A DNA stretch of 64,000 bases from Saprospiraceae bacterium (lineage in GTDB: Bacteria; Bacteroidota; Bacteroidia; Chitinophagales; Saprospiraceae). Where the stretch lies: contig JAHDHL010000001.1 of the NCBI GenBank assembly GCA_020631355.1, positions 421,616-485,615 on the forward strand, read 5' to 3'. Under the pieces are notes generated by a model that made no database searches, was not told the DNA's origin, and saw nothing but the letters and a program-made list of their open reading frames with translations. A program made the position numbers and the translations under genes. Below are positions 1 to 8,568 of this stretch, piece by piece. Each line of letters begins with the position of its first letter. The first letter of the stretch is position 1.

Positions 1-1018
1 GGTTAAAAAGAACCTGTCCCAGATTTTTTTGCAAGCCTAACAATGGTCGGTGTGCCTTGAATTCGAATTTGAGGGTCTTCATCATTCCTACCAATAATTC
101 GATGGGGGATTTAATCTTAACTCCCATATTCACATCATCATAAAACCAATCACTTTTCAATACGAATTGCATGAGTTTTGAGATATCATAATTGGATTCG
201 TAAAAGACATCCGTCATCTGGCTTACCTGCCCATCATTGATTCGTGCATTCACGAAGTATCTGTATATTTTTTCTGAAATGAAACGGGCCGTTTGTTTTT
301 GTTCAAGGATGATATCAACAATATCCTCCCCGTTGAATTTGCCGGTCTTGCCCATAAAGGTCTTGTTTCCAAAATCGTGACGACGCTCAATGAATTCGGC
401 CTTACCTTTTATGGGATTGGCCCTCCAGCCTGTAAATGCCCTACCTGCCTCCTTGATATCATTCTCCGTATAGTTGCCAATTCCAATCGTGAATAATTCC
501 ATCAATTCACGGGCGAAATTCTCATTGGGTTTCTTTTTGCTATTCTGTTGGTTATTCAGATATAATATCATGGAAGGATCCTGTGATATGGCTACGACCA
601 AATCCCTGAAATTTCCCAGAGCATGTTTGCGGAGAGTATTGATTTGAATACTTGCCATGTTGGGTAATTTGGACTGACAAGCAAAATGTCCGTGCCAGAA
701 TAAGGTCATCTTTTCCAGTAACGGGTCCTGGGTTGTAGCCATTCTTCTGACCCAATCCGCATTAACCAGTGGTGTAAGCCGCTTGGCTTTTTGGACTTTC
801 TCCTTATTATCATCCGACTCTCCCTTTTGCAGCTGGACCCCATCCACCATTGAACTAAATTCTTGGGGTGTGGATAACTCGAAGGATTGGTCCTTAATCC
901 TGAGAATCTGATTGATTTCCTTAGACCATTTCGATTTTTTCTTTGAAACCAACTCATCCTGCGACAATCCAAAACCCGCTCTGAGATAAAGATGTTTGAT
1001 TTTTTTCCAATCGTTCAT
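1..1018 (-). CDS. DUF1800 family protein, C-terminus cut by window edge
   Basis: The reading frame opens with an ATG at 1018 and runs open to base 1, giving 339 residues without a stop, so the C-terminal part lies outside the window. It shows the hallmarks of DUF1800: an early F-W-H-G-H-F segment near residue 112, the N-E-N-F-A-R-E-L-M-E-L-F block near residue 166, and G-R-A-F-T-G-W about 20 residues later. No signal peptide is evident. DUF1800 proteins have no established biochemical role; in Bacteroidota and Planctomycetota they are usually followed by a DUF1501 (sulfatase-like) gene, which here would lie beyond the left edge. It is downstream of, and co-directional with, the SWIM/DUF5691 pair, but a 217-base gap separates them, so a separate transcript is likely. 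Confidence 0.85.
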   Translation of the reverse strand, partial: MNDWKKIKHLYLRAGFGLSQDELVSKKKSKWSKEINQILRIKDQSFELSTPQEFSSMVDGVQLQKGESDDNKEKVQKAKRLTPLVNADWVRRMATTQDPLLEKMTLFWHGHFACQSKLPNMASIQINTLRKHALGNFRDLVVAISQDPSMILYLNNQQNSKKKPNENFARELMELFTIGIGNYTENDIKEAGRAFTGWRANPIKGKAEFIERRHDFGNKTFMGKTGKFNGEDIVDIILEQKQTARFISEKIYRYFVNARINDGQVSQMTDVFYESNYDISKLMQFVLKSDWFYDDVNMGVKIKSPIELLVGMMKTLKFEFKAHRPLLGLQKNLGQVLFN

Positions 1019-1235
1019 TGTATCCAAATTTTGACATGAGGTGGCTTGGAAATGGTATCGGATAACAGTCTGGTTCATTCATGAACCCAGACTCATTATC
1101 ACATTTTCTCCATTCCTAACAAAATGAATTACACTAACTCTGACTCATACACTGGACAGAGGTTTAATTCCATAACAGGAATGGCTGTCAAATATTATAT
1201 AAGGGAATCTGAACGGTTTGTTAAGGCTAGGGTAG

Positions 1236-2765
1236 TTACCTAACCAAGCCCTCAACCATTTTTTTACGAAAATAGAGTGTGGAGAGAAATTCCTCGATTT
1301 CCTTTTCCCAACTGGACCAAATCCTGGATTCTTCCGGCCAGTCGGCAGTGAGTTGGTCGTGTAGGAACGGATTGCAAGTAAAAGCGGCTTTTTTCAGAAT
1401 GGTACGATAATGCCAACCATTCCAATAACGGGAAGTTTCCCCTGCGAGCCAGGTTTGGAGATTTTTCATGACCAAGAGTGTCAACTCATCTTCCCAAAGG
1501 GAAACGCTATTTTTCAGTAGTGTCGTAATGGGTGAATTTTCCTCCAAGAGCCCCTTGGCCTGTTTCATCCCCTTAATGGCAACCTGATTGAATACCTTAT
1601 CGGATACATCCTCCATCAAGCGGGAAACATTGAGGTTTTGCCATCTTTGCCTATCCTTGCTCTCTATCCTGAATGACAAAAGAGCTTCAATCCAATCCTC
1701 ATCCTTGTGAAGATTCGTAGCCTCTACCATGGCTTGTATCAACAATTCGCCCCAATCACTCCTGACAAACATTTCGAGTACTTCCGAAGCAGGAACTTCA
1801 AAATGACTGGTCCATTTACTTGGGGAAATCAGAGCAACCATTTGCCCTAGGCGACTGGCCTTAACTCCTCCCTTGAACCATTGCACCCGGGGATCTATTC
1901 CATCCCGAATCATACTATCATCTAATTTATCGGGAAGCTGGATTTCCAACTTGTCCTTTTTGAGCATTCTTTTCTTGATACTCATCAGACTTTTCAAACG
2001 GTCGAATATTCTATTCGAAAGTGCGGAATCAGGCATTTTTGCCAATACTTGTACAGCTGTCCTACGCACCTCCTTTCTTCTATCATCCAATAATGTTTCC
2101 ATGTAGGATTCCAATTCCTTATCCTTAACCGTTTCAAGGACCTTAAGGAATTTTATCCTTTGATTGACACTTTCCTGTGGCCAAGCTTCCCTGACCATAT
2201 CTATGGCCCGACCAGGTACTTCCTTTCTTACTTTGGAGAGTATCCTTAGGCGGTCATCGTTACTGGCTTCATCCCAATTGGCCGGTATGGTTTGGGTAAT
2301 CAGCCGATGCCAATCCTCATTTTGTTGGATGAGCCATTCTCCTCGTTTCCCTATACTGTGTTTCAATTTCGACCATAACTCAGGAGAAGTCAGGGACTGG
2401 TCCAGTAAGTCGGGCAGGATTTCGGGAGGGAGGCATTTATCATGCTTGGATAAATTAAACAGGAATTCAGGCAATGCATTTTCGAAAGCGCCATCAACAA
2501 TCATATACAGGTGCTTGATGGACCTAGGGCCGCATACTTGTTCGCTTTCTTCCTTGGCCTCACTCTTGGCCAGGGGAATTTGTTGGGGGATAAAATTGGA
2601 TTTTTTGATTTTGGTCACCAAGGCCGCACCTGTCAGAATCATTTCCTCATCCGAAGCATCTTTTTTCACACCTAGGCTAACCAATTGTTGCCTTACTTCT
2701 GCTGGAAGTTGGGTTCGTTGTGTACCCACAAGGGCTATTCTTGATATTTCCTTTTCTATTCCCAT
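1236..2765 (-). CDS. DUF5691 family protein (HEAT-like), partner of SWIM protein
   Basis: A soluble 509-residue protein rich in helical repeats resembling HEAT repeats (for example the segments around residues 165-240, with a conserved 'R-x-x-A-V-Q-V-L-A' repeat). No catalytic motif or membrane segment is visible. The start ATG overlaps the stop of the upstream SWIM gene by one base (TAATG), which implies translational coupling and a shared complex or pathway. From knowledge of the family, DUF5691 proteins are encoded next to a SWIM zinc-finger protein, a MoxR AAA+ ATPase, a DUF5682 protein and a VWA protein. Here the ATPase and DUF5682 genes are not downstream; the next gene is DUF1800. Function is unknown; a scaffold in an ATPase-VWA machine is an inference. 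Confidence 0.75.
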   Translation of the reverse strand: MGIEKEISRIALVGTQRTQLPAEVRQQLVSLGVKKDASDEEMILTGAALVTKIKKSNFIPQQIPLAKSEAKEESEQVCGPRSIKHLYMIVDGAFENALPEFLFNLSKHDKCLPPEILPDLLDQSLTSPELWSKLKHSIGKRGEWLIQQNEDWHRLITQTIPANWDEASNDDRLRILSKVRKEVPGRAIDMVREAWPQESVNQRIKFLKVLETVKDKELESYMETLLDDRRKEVRRTAVQVLAKMPDSALSNRIFDRLKSLMSIKKRMLKKDKLEIQLPDKLDDSMIRDGIDPRVQWFKGGVKASRLGQMVALISPSKWTSHFEVPASEVLEMFVRSDWGELLIQAMVEATNLHKDEDWIEALLSFRIESKDRQRWQNLNVSRLMEDVSDKVFNQVAIKGMKQAKGLLEENSPITTLLKNSVSLWEDELTLLVMKNLQTWLAGETSRYWNGWHYRTILKKAAFTCNPFLHDQLTADWPEESRIWSSWEKEIEEFLSTLYFRKKMVEGLVR

Positions 2766-4132
2766 TATAAACCTACATATCTATAATCGGCAACAATGCC
2801 AAGTGGGTTCAGTACTTCGCCTGTCCATTCCCCAAAAACCTCTATCGGATTACCTCCACTCAAAGCCAATATCTTCCAATTCGAGGAACCGACATTCAGC
2901 AATGGGATTCCTTTCTGATTCTCATCCACAAGGTATAATACGCCATCATTCATCTGTGGGTAAACATTGGTAAATGCTATGGGATAATCTACCAACCAAG
3001 GATTCTGTCCAAGGGTTTTGGCATAATCCGCAAGGAATTCCTCCATATTCTCACAACCTCCCCAACCATCTACGGCATGTTCCGTAATCTGATGATTCCT
3101 CATAATGGCCCTCATCGGGAAGATACTTGGATAAAAGAGCATTTCGCCCTTGAATACCCGGCCTTTCGGCCAATGGAACGGAAAGCCCTCATTCCTATAA
3201 TCATATTCCAATACCAATGCATACTTCCCTGTTTCCTGTCCCAAGAACCAAGTTCTCCGGACGGCTGCATGGTCAATATTCATGCCCTCGAACTGGCCCA
3301 CTACCATCCATTCATCCTCTATTCCTTTCTGGGATAATAATTCATCCTTGGGTGTATTGATACCTGAAAGACTAAGAATTTCCTTTTGTAGTTTTTCTGG
3401 TAACTCCTCTAATTTTTCGAATCCCTTGACCACAAGGTACAAATCAGATAGTTCGGCCAAGATTCTCGCCGGCCAATCGGGCGTAGCTCCCTGTATCAAT
3501 GACAGCTCTCTGATTCGCCTACCTAGTCCCGAAAGTTTGGCATCTACCATCCTCTTGGCGATGGTATTCCAAAATTCGGAGCTATTGTGTGCTTTTGTGC
3601 TACGTCGGACGGTCATCATATCCGATGCGCTGCTTTCTACGGAAGCCAATCCTACCCGAATCAAATCCTGTAACCAATTCTCCAAATCCTTGATACCCTC
3701 CTGCATGGAATCCATACGGGCATTAAAGGTCTTGGCCTTACGTTCTTCGGATTTTTTGATTTCCTCCTCTGTCCTTTCCTTTTGTGGCTGGCCTGATTTA
3801 TTATCCCTTTTTTCTATCCAAGTCTGAACTGCCTCAGGCATTTCAGCAGCTACCCTGAAACCATCCGTATCCGCGGCATATGCCAGCAATAACAAACCGA
3901 TGGCATGTTTGCATGGGAATTTTCTGCTAGGGCAATTGCATCTGAATGCAGGGCCCTTGAGGTCTACTGCCGTTTCATAATGTGCAGAGCCACTGCTCTT
4001 ACATTGACCCCAAACTGCACGGCCATCTGTTTCCAAGCTGAGCCATTTGCGTTGGGTAGCTAATCCCTGGCCTCTCTTGGCGGTATTGGGATCAGGAGCT
4101 AATGCTAATATTTGATCTACGGTCCAGTGCAA
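2765..4132 (-). CDS. SWIM zinc-finger protein
   Basis: 455 residues. The SWIM motif (CxC...CxH) lies near residues 63-76 in the stretch F-R-C-N-C-P-S-R-K-F-P-C-K-H, the classical zinc-binding signature thought to bind DNA or protein. A charged K/E/R-rich coiled segment follows (residues about 110-150) and a large C-terminal domain without recognisable motif. It is the first gene of a coupled pair with DUF5691. A TAATTTTG box on the minus strand at 4189-4196 lies 57 bases upstream of the start and is a plausible promoter. The function of these proteins in the MoxR/VWA-type gene clusters is not established. Confidence 0.8.
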   Translation of the reverse strand: MHWTVDQILALAPDPNTAKRGQGLATQRKWLSLETDGRAVWGQCKSSGSAHYETAVDLKGPAFRCNCPSRKFPCKHAIGLLLLAYAADTDGFRVAAEMPEAVQTWIEKRDNKSGQPQKERTEEEIKKSEERKAKTFNARMDSMQEGIKDLENWLQDLIRVGLASVESSASDMMTVRRSTKAHNSSEFWNTIAKRMVDAKLSGLGRRIRELSLIQGATPDWPARILAELSDLYLVVKGFEKLEELPEKLQKEILSLSGINTPKDELLSQKGIEDEWMVVGQFEGMNIDHAAVRRTWFLGQETGKYALVLEYDYRNEGFPFHWPKGRVFKGEMLFYPSIFPMRAIMRNHQITEHAVDGWGGCENMEEFLADYAKTLGQNPWLVDYPIAFTNVYPQMNDGVLYLVDENQKGIPLLNVGSSNWKILALSGGNPIEVFGEWTGEVLNPLGIVADYRYVGL

Positions 4133-4188
4133 GTTGATATGGTTAGATCACTTATGGAGTGATTTATCGAAACTTTTGGAATTCCGTG

Positions 4189-4196
4189 CAAAATTA
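4189..4196 (-). promoter_or_regulatory. Probable -7 box for SWIM-DUF5691 operon
   Basis: Minus-strand TAATTTTG matches the Bacteroidota sigma-A -7 consensus TAnnTTTG. The same octamer occurs before hmgA, the DUF4292 gene and cysS in this window. No clear -33 TTG is at the expected distance. Confidence 0.4.
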
Positions 4197-4209
4197 CACT
4201 TTTGATGCT

Positions 4210-4217
4210 TACATTTG
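4210..4217 (+). promoter_or_regulatory. Probable -7 box for the small membrane protein gene
   Basis: TACATTTG (TAnnTTTG) lies 23 bases before the ATG at 4241, divergent to the box at 4189-4196. It supports real expression of the 40-residue ORF. Confidence 0.4.
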
Positions 4218-4240
4218 CATTGAATTTAAATCTTCTAGCA

Positions 4241-4363
4241 ATGGGACACTACGATCCAGGTAAAAAAGGATATATCGTTTTAGGAATCATCACTTTCTTT
4301 ATCCTATTCTTCTCTCTTTGGTTTTACGTTTATTTCGCTAACCAAGCTTCGTTGCCGGGATAG
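4241..4363 (+). CDS. Small single-pass membrane protein, 40 aa
   Basis: ATG at 4241 and TAG at 4361-4363 give a 40-residue protein. It begins M-G-H-Y-D-P-G-K-K-G-Y and then has one strongly hydrophobic helix of about 20 residues (positions 12-32, I/L/F/W/Y rich), followed by a short polar tail ending S-L-P-G. Positive residues before the helix predict N-terminus in the cytoplasm. It is flanked by a candidate promoter and by hairpins downstream, and it sits alone between two minus-strand genes, so it is its own transcription unit. The shape recalls small subunits of respiratory complexes (CcoQ-like), but I do not recognise the family and assign no function. Confidence 0.55.
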   Translation: MGHYDPGKKGYIVLGIITFFILFFSLWFYVYFANQASLPG

Positions 4364-4416
4364 AAAGTTGAGGGTCTGAACAGACCTTTTCCTACATAAT
4401 GATAAAAGATAAGATG

Positions 4417-4445
4417 ACCGCACAATCAGGAAATGGTGGTGCGGT
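4417..4445. terminator. Hairpin terminator between small ORF and CBS gene
   Basis: Stem accgcac/gtgcggt (4417-4423 with 4439-4445) followed by tattttt on the plus strand; the minus-strand side is also T-rich, so it can serve both converging genes. Confidence 0.6.
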
Positions 4446-4450
4446 TATTT

Positions 4451-5113
4451 TTATACGTTGAGGTACATCATCAATGATTCATAACGCTCCTTGATGGAAT
4501 CATTGAGGTAATCCGACTCATGGAACGAAGCCTTGACCTCGTAGCCGAACCGTTCCAGGGATGCTATGATTCTTGCCACATCCTTCTTATTGATCTTAAG
4601 TGTGACCTCAGCCATGGAAGATTTCAAATCCGAAGTGATGAATGTACTGATGACAGCGGCATTCTCCTGTTCGATGATACCTGATATCTTAGCAAGGGAA
4701 TAATCCTTTCGGTGCATTTCAAGCACGATAATACTACCCGGCAGTGTGAATGAGCCCATATTCCCCAGTTGGTTGAGGATATCTTCTTGGGTAATCATTC
4801 CTACATATTTATCCTGCTTATCGACTACGGGGATCACAGACAATCTGAAATCGGCCATCAGTCTTAGGATTTCATAAATATGGTTATGGGCGGAAACGTA
4901 TGGTCTATTGAAATGAAGATTCAGGGAGCCAATCTTATACTCTAAGTCATAATTCAAAATATCATCCTCAGCTACCAGACCTAGTAGCTGTTCCCCATCA
5001 ACCAATGGGAGATGCCTCACATGGAATTCACTCATTTGATCTATTGCGAATAGACCTGTATCATCCAAAGTAAGAGGCTGTAGAATTGCTGATATTAGAG
5101 ATTCTGCAGTCAT
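4451..5113 (-). CDS. CBS-domain protein with ACT-like C-terminus
   Basis: 220 residues. Two CBS motifs make up residues 1-120 (the pattern 'H-L-P-L-V-D...L-L-G-L-V-A-E-D-D-I-L' is repeated as 'V-I-P-V-V-D...Y-V-G-M-I-T-Q-E-D-I-L'), forming a Bateman module that usually senses adenine nucleotides. Residues about 125-200 look like an ACT-type regulatory fold ('S-I-I-V-L-E-M...' then 'A-E-V-T-L-K-I...'). There is no enzymatic domain, so this is a stand-alone regulator, a layout common in Bacteroidota. It is monocistronic, ends at a hairpin, and the ligand and target are unknown. Confidence 0.85.
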   Translation of the reverse strand: MTAESLISAILQPLTLDDTGLFAIDQMSEFHVRHLPLVDGEQLLGLVAEDDILNYDLEYKIGSLNLHFNRPYVSAHNHIYEILRLMADFRLSVIPVVDKQDKYVGMITQEDILNQLGNMGSFTLPGSIIVLEMHRKDYSLAKISGIIEQENAAVISTFITSDLKSSMAEVTLKINKKDVARIIASLERFGYEVKASFHESDYLNDSIKERYESLMMYLNV

Positions 5114-5359
5114 TTAGTTTTGCTTTAGTAGCCCTCCTTTAGAATATTATACGCTAAAAGCGTACCATTTGGTTTTGCTCTGATGCTCTAAATGTAGTCT
5201 TTTAACCTCATTTTAACCACATTCATTCTTCAACTTTTTTTCTCATACCATTGGAATCCACATCCAAAACAATGAAAATCAATTATTTGAAAAATATGCC
5301 ATATTCATACCAAGATGCAAACCATTAGATTAATATTCACAAAAATTTGATACTATTTT

Positions 5360-7057
5360 TCACTTAATGTCACGTACTTGCAAATCCAAAGCGGTCTTTC
5401 CTCTCCAAGTATTAGGTTGTATGGTATAACACAAGTCGAATGTTCCATTAGAAATATCCTCATAGGCATCGGCCATCCAAAAGCCAATACCTCCAATTAC
5501 CTTTCCATCATCCTGAGATACCCTAAGTTTAAGGTGTTCATCCTTTACGATACGAGAATCCCCGGTATCCTTGACATTCCTTGTTGTGAATACAGGTTTG
5601 TGATTACCGGGTCCAAACGGAGCGAATTGTCTGAGTATTTTCCAAAAACGAGGAGTGATTCCCTTGAAATCCAACTCACCTGAAACCATGATTTCCGGTG
5701 TGAGTTCTTCTTCCGTTATGGTATTGGCTACTTGTTTTTCGAATGCTTTCCGAAAGTTTTCGAGATTGGAAGACTCTAGTGATAAGCCCGCAGCAAATTG
5801 ATGTCCACCGAAATTATTCAGATATTCCTTACAAGCAGATATTGCACTATGAATATCAAATCCAGGAACGGACCTGGCCGAACCTACCCAAAGGTCATTG
5901 TTCTTGGTGAGTATGATTGTGGGTCGGTGGTACTTCTCTACCAGTTTGGATGCAGATATTCCAACAACCCCCTTGTGCCAATGAGATTGGCCCAACACAA
6001 TCGTTTTTCTATCATCCAAATCTTCCCAAGCATCTATGATTTCGCAAGCTTCCTTGGTAATGCTTCTATCCTGTTCCCTGCGGTTAACATTCTTGGACTT
6101 GAGGCTTTCTGCCATCACATTGGCTTCCGATTCATTATCCGACAAAAGTAACCTGACTGCTTCCTTGGCATCATCCAGTCTACCTGCTGCATTAATCATC
6201 GGGCCAGCACCGAATACCAAATCACTGATGGTTACGGGATATTCCTTTCCACTTTTTTCTATCAATGACCGAATACCGATACGAGCATTCCCTTGGTTGA
6301 TTTGCTGGAGGCCATAATGTGCAAGAATTCGGTTCTCCCCTGTCATTTGCACAATATCGCAACCTATACTGATTACCAATAAATCCAAGAGGTCCAACCA
6401 GACTTCTTCACTATATCCCAACTCAGCTGCTACGGCCTGCACCAATTTGAACGTAACGCCGCAACCACTTAATTCTTTGTATGGATAATCACAATCCTTT
6501 CTCTTTGGGTCCAATACGGCCTTGGCTTTAGGTAACTGCTCACCAGGGAGGTGATGGTCGCAAATGATTGTATCAATACCCAATGTATTCGCCTTATCAA
6601 TCTGATTCCGCGCTTGGATTCCACAGTCCATTGCTATCATCAGAGAAGTATCTGTTTCTGCTGCATAGCTGATTCCTTTCAGGGAAATTCCATACCCTTC
6701 CCGATACCGATTGGGAATATAGTAATCAATATTATCCAGCTTACCTATTCGGGATAAGAATGTGAACATCATACTCACACATGTAGTCCCGTCCACGTCA
6801 TAGTCTCCGTATAAGAGAATCCGTTCATTATTATTGATTGCTTCCACAAGCCTACTTACTGCCTTATCCATATCTTTCATAAGAAAGGGATCGTGCAATT
6901 CATCAAGAGTGGGTCTGAAGAATTTTTTGGCTTGCTCGAATGTGGTTATACCTCGCTGGACCAATAATTGGCTGACCATCCGGTCTACCTTGAGTTGTTC
7001 GTGTAGATGCTCCACCTGGGTCTGATCAGTCTTGATATGTGTCCATTTTTTTTTCAT
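5360..7057 (-). CDS. recJ: Single-stranded-DNA-specific exonuclease RecJ
   Basis: 565 residues, the normal length. It degrades single-stranded DNA 5' to 3' in RecF-pathway recombination, mismatch repair and base excision repair, using Mn2+/Mg2+. The DHH-family phosphoesterase motifs are present: G-D-Y-D-V-D-G-T near residue 83, the C-D-H-H-L-P-G motif near residue 167, and the DHHA1 signature F-G-G-H-Q-F-A-A-G-L near residue 415, followed by the C-terminal OB-like domain (about 455-565). The start ATG gives M-K-K-K-W, typical of Bacteroidota RecJ. The two small exported-protein genes lie just upstream on the same strand, beginning 36 bases beyond this start, so recJ may be the last gene of a three-gene transcript. 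Confidence 0.95.
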   Translation of the reverse strand: MKKKWTHIKTDQTQVEHLHEQLKVDRMVSQLLVQRGITTFEQAKKFFRPTLDELHDPFLMKDMDKAVSRLVEAINNNERILLYGDYDVDGTTCVSMMFTFLSRIGKLDNIDYYIPNRYREGYGISLKGISYAAETDTSLMIAMDCGIQARNQIDKANTLGIDTIICDHHLPGEQLPKAKAVLDPKRKDCDYPYKELSGCGVTFKLVQAVAAELGYSEEVWLDLLDLLVISIGCDIVQMTGENRILAHYGLQQINQGNARIGIRSLIEKSGKEYPVTISDLVFGAGPMINAAGRLDDAKEAVRLLLSDNESEANVMAESLKSKNVNRREQDRSITKEACEIIDAWEDLDDRKTIVLGQSHWHKGVVGISASKLVEKYHRPTIILTKNNDLWVGSARSVPGFDIHSAISACKEYLNNFGGHQFAAGLSLESSNLENFRKAFEKQVANTITEEELTPEIMVSGELDFKGITPRFWKILRQFAPFGPGNHKPVFTTRNVKDTGDSRIVKDEHLKLRVSQDDGKVIGGIGFWMADAYEDISNGTFDLCYTIQPNTWRGKTALDLQVRDIK

Positions 7058-7093
7058 AGTTGTTGGTTCCGTTATTCAGAAGCTAATTTGTGT

Positions 7094-7471
7094 TTATTGA
7101 AATAATGTGTCTTCGTTTTCTATCAGGGGTTGTAGGGGAGTACTATCATTGGGCACCAATAATTCCGGCTTTGATGGTGGCGAGGGACGAGGTGGAGTAT
7201 CATCATTCAATGAATCACCATCCATTAATAGTTCCTTGAAATCGAACATCAGGATGGTATCTACCTTTAAATCCACCAATTCCATTAACTCTCTATCACA
7301 ATCCTTCCTTTTCTTGGCCAAGAATGCCTTAACCCTAGTATCCACTTCTTTCCTTATTTCAATCATTTCCTCCTGACTGAATTCAGTCTCAAGGTTGACA
7401 TTAAAACTAGACAATGCCAGTATGGTTATCATTGACAACATCAGCAAGGCTATATAAAGTTTCATTTTCAT
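7094..7471 (-). CDS. Small exported protein of unknown function (125 aa)
   Basis: An N-terminal hydrophobic helix (residues 5-23) acts as signal anchor or signal peptide. A charged helical segment follows, with a single Cys in K-D-C-D-R-E-L near residue 59, and a proline-rich C-terminus (P-P-R-P-S-P-P-S-K-P near residues 92-101). It overlaps the upstream lipoprotein gene by four bases (ATGA), so the two are co-translated. The single Cys in a D/E/K-rich helix also occurs in the neighbour, so the two may be diverged paralogues. No family recognised. Confidence 0.6.
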   Translation of the reverse strand: MKMKLYIALLMLSMITILALSSFNVNLETEFSQEEMIEIRKEVDTRVKAFLAKKRKDCDRELMELVDLKVDTILMFDFKELLMDGDSLNDDTPPRPSPPSKPELLVPNDSTPLQPLIENEDTLFQ

Positions 7472-7725
7472 TTTTGGTATGCTTTGATTCGTTTCTTGAT
7501 TTCTACCAATCGGGCTTCCAGCATGGAATCCACAAGGTGGTCGAATTCAGTTTCTTTTCTCAAATCACAAATGGAATCCATTTCCGATTGTAGGGAATCC
7601 GTACGAAGTATCGTCAAATCCTCAATCAGATTCATACGGTCTTTCTTTTTTCGTTCCGGGTCGATATCGCAGGCGAATAATCCCATGAACAAAGTCATAA
7701 AAATTAGGAAGTATTTCATATTCAA
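7468..7725 (-). CDS. Small lipoprotein of unknown function (85 aa)
   Basis: A lipoprotein signal peptide ends in the lipobox G-L-F-A-C (Cys19), followed by D-I-D-P, a mature N-terminus compatible with outer-membrane lipoprotein sorting. The rest is a charged, probably helical domain with one more Cys in S-I-C-D-L near residue 53. It is the first gene of the small pair; a minus-strand TAAATTTG box at 7738-7745 lies only 12 bases upstream of the ATG. No family recognised. Confidence 0.65.
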   Translation of the reverse strand: MNMKYFLIFMTLFMGLFACDIDPERKKKDRMNLIEDLTILRTDSLQSEMDSICDLRKETEFDHLVDSMLEARLVEIKKRIKAYQK

Positions 7726-7737
7726 TGATATTACTTA

Positions 7738-7745
7738 CAAATTTA
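7738..7745 (-). promoter_or_regulatory. Probable -7 box for lipoprotein/exported pair and recJ
   Basis: Minus-strand TAAATTTG fits TAnnTTTG and lies 12 bases from the start codon, which would give a very short or absent leader. Confidence 0.35.
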
Positions 7746-7839
7746 TAAAACCCTTTTACTATCTATTAACTCGATATTAACTGAATATGACACCTTTTTT
7801 GGCATAAATTGCGTTATAAAATGAAAATCCACTGATAAT

Positions 7840-8460
7840 ATGACTAGAATACATTGTATCATATGGATCATCCTCTTGTCTTTTTCTTTTTCTAATGCTC
7901 AGGATAACAAAGAGCAAGAAGAAGAAAAAATGGAAAGGGTCAAAATTGGCGATGAATGGATGTATGCATTGGTAACCGATGGGGACACCCTGTATATTTC
8001 CGACTTGGAGGGTACTTCCATTACCATGCCTAGGGAATTCAAGGATGATGATGAAAAACGCAGGTACTACAAACTGAAACGTAGTGCACAAAAGGTTTAC
8101 CCTTATGCTGTAAAGGCTATAACACTTTACAAGCAAACCAAGGAGGAAACTTCGGATATGAAACGACGGAAACGAAAAAAACACACCAAAAAAATGCAGA
8201 AAGAACTCAAGGAGGAGTTCGAAAAACCTTTGAAAAAACTAACCAAAACCCAAGGAAAAGTTTTGATAGCCATGATTGAAAGGGAGTTGGATACGTCCTT
8301 TTATAAGGTAATCAAAGAATTGAGAAGTGGTTTTGTGGCCAGTTATTGGAATGTCTTGGGAAAGATGTATGGATATAAGCTGAAGAAAAAATACGATCCT
8401 AATGCTGATCCAATCATGGAAGCTGTCCTATCTGATTTCCCGATTGACTTGGATGACTAA
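7840..8460 (+). CDS. DUF4294 family exported protein
   Basis: 206 residues with an N-terminal signal peptide ending near residue 20 (S-N-A-Q), as usual in Bacteroidota exported proteins. The core matches DUF4294: R-R-Y-Y-K-L followed by K-V-Y-P-Y-A near residue 89, a lysine/arginine-rich helix (residues about 105-130), then T-Q-G-K-V-L-I near residue 147 and the 'S-F-Y-K-V-I-K-E-L-R' region. This family is nearly confined to Bacteroidota and has no assigned function. The gene is monocistronic and ends at a strong hairpin. Confidence 0.85.
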   Translation: MTRIHCIIWIILLSFSFSNAQDNKEQEEEKMERVKIGDEWMYALVTDGDTLYISDLEGTSITMPREFKDDDEKRRYYKLKRSAQKVYPYAVKAITLYKQTKEETSDMKRRKRKKHTKKMQKELKEEFEKPLKKLTKTQGKVLIAMIERELDTSFYKVIKELRSGFVASYWNVLGKMYGYKLKKKYDPNADPIMEAVLSDFPIDLDD

Positions 8461-8514
8461 ACATCCTCAAAAATTATTCAGTTCGTCATATTGAAATGAA
8501 TTCCTTGTAATAAG

Positions 8515-8555
8515 AACGAATCCGTTTTCAGATAAATACTGAAAACGGATTCGTT
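8515..8555. terminator. Strong hairpin terminator
   Basis: A perfect 17-bp stem (8515-8531 with 8539-8555, seven-base loop) followed by a T-run on the plus strand. It ends the DUF4294 gene and also sits directly past the stop of the minus-strand propeller fragment. Confidence 0.85.
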
Positions 8556-8568
8556 TTTTCATGAGACC

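Noticed and set aside
2164-2973. 269-residue plus-strand ORF opposite the SWIM/DUF5691 genes
   Set aside because: It crosses the junction of two well-supported minus-strand genes and its protein is Ser/Leu/Cys-rich with no family features; a shadow of the real coding frames.
3282-3827. 181-residue plus-strand ORF opposite the SWIM gene
   Set aside because: Antisense to the SWIM protein coding region and without any motif.
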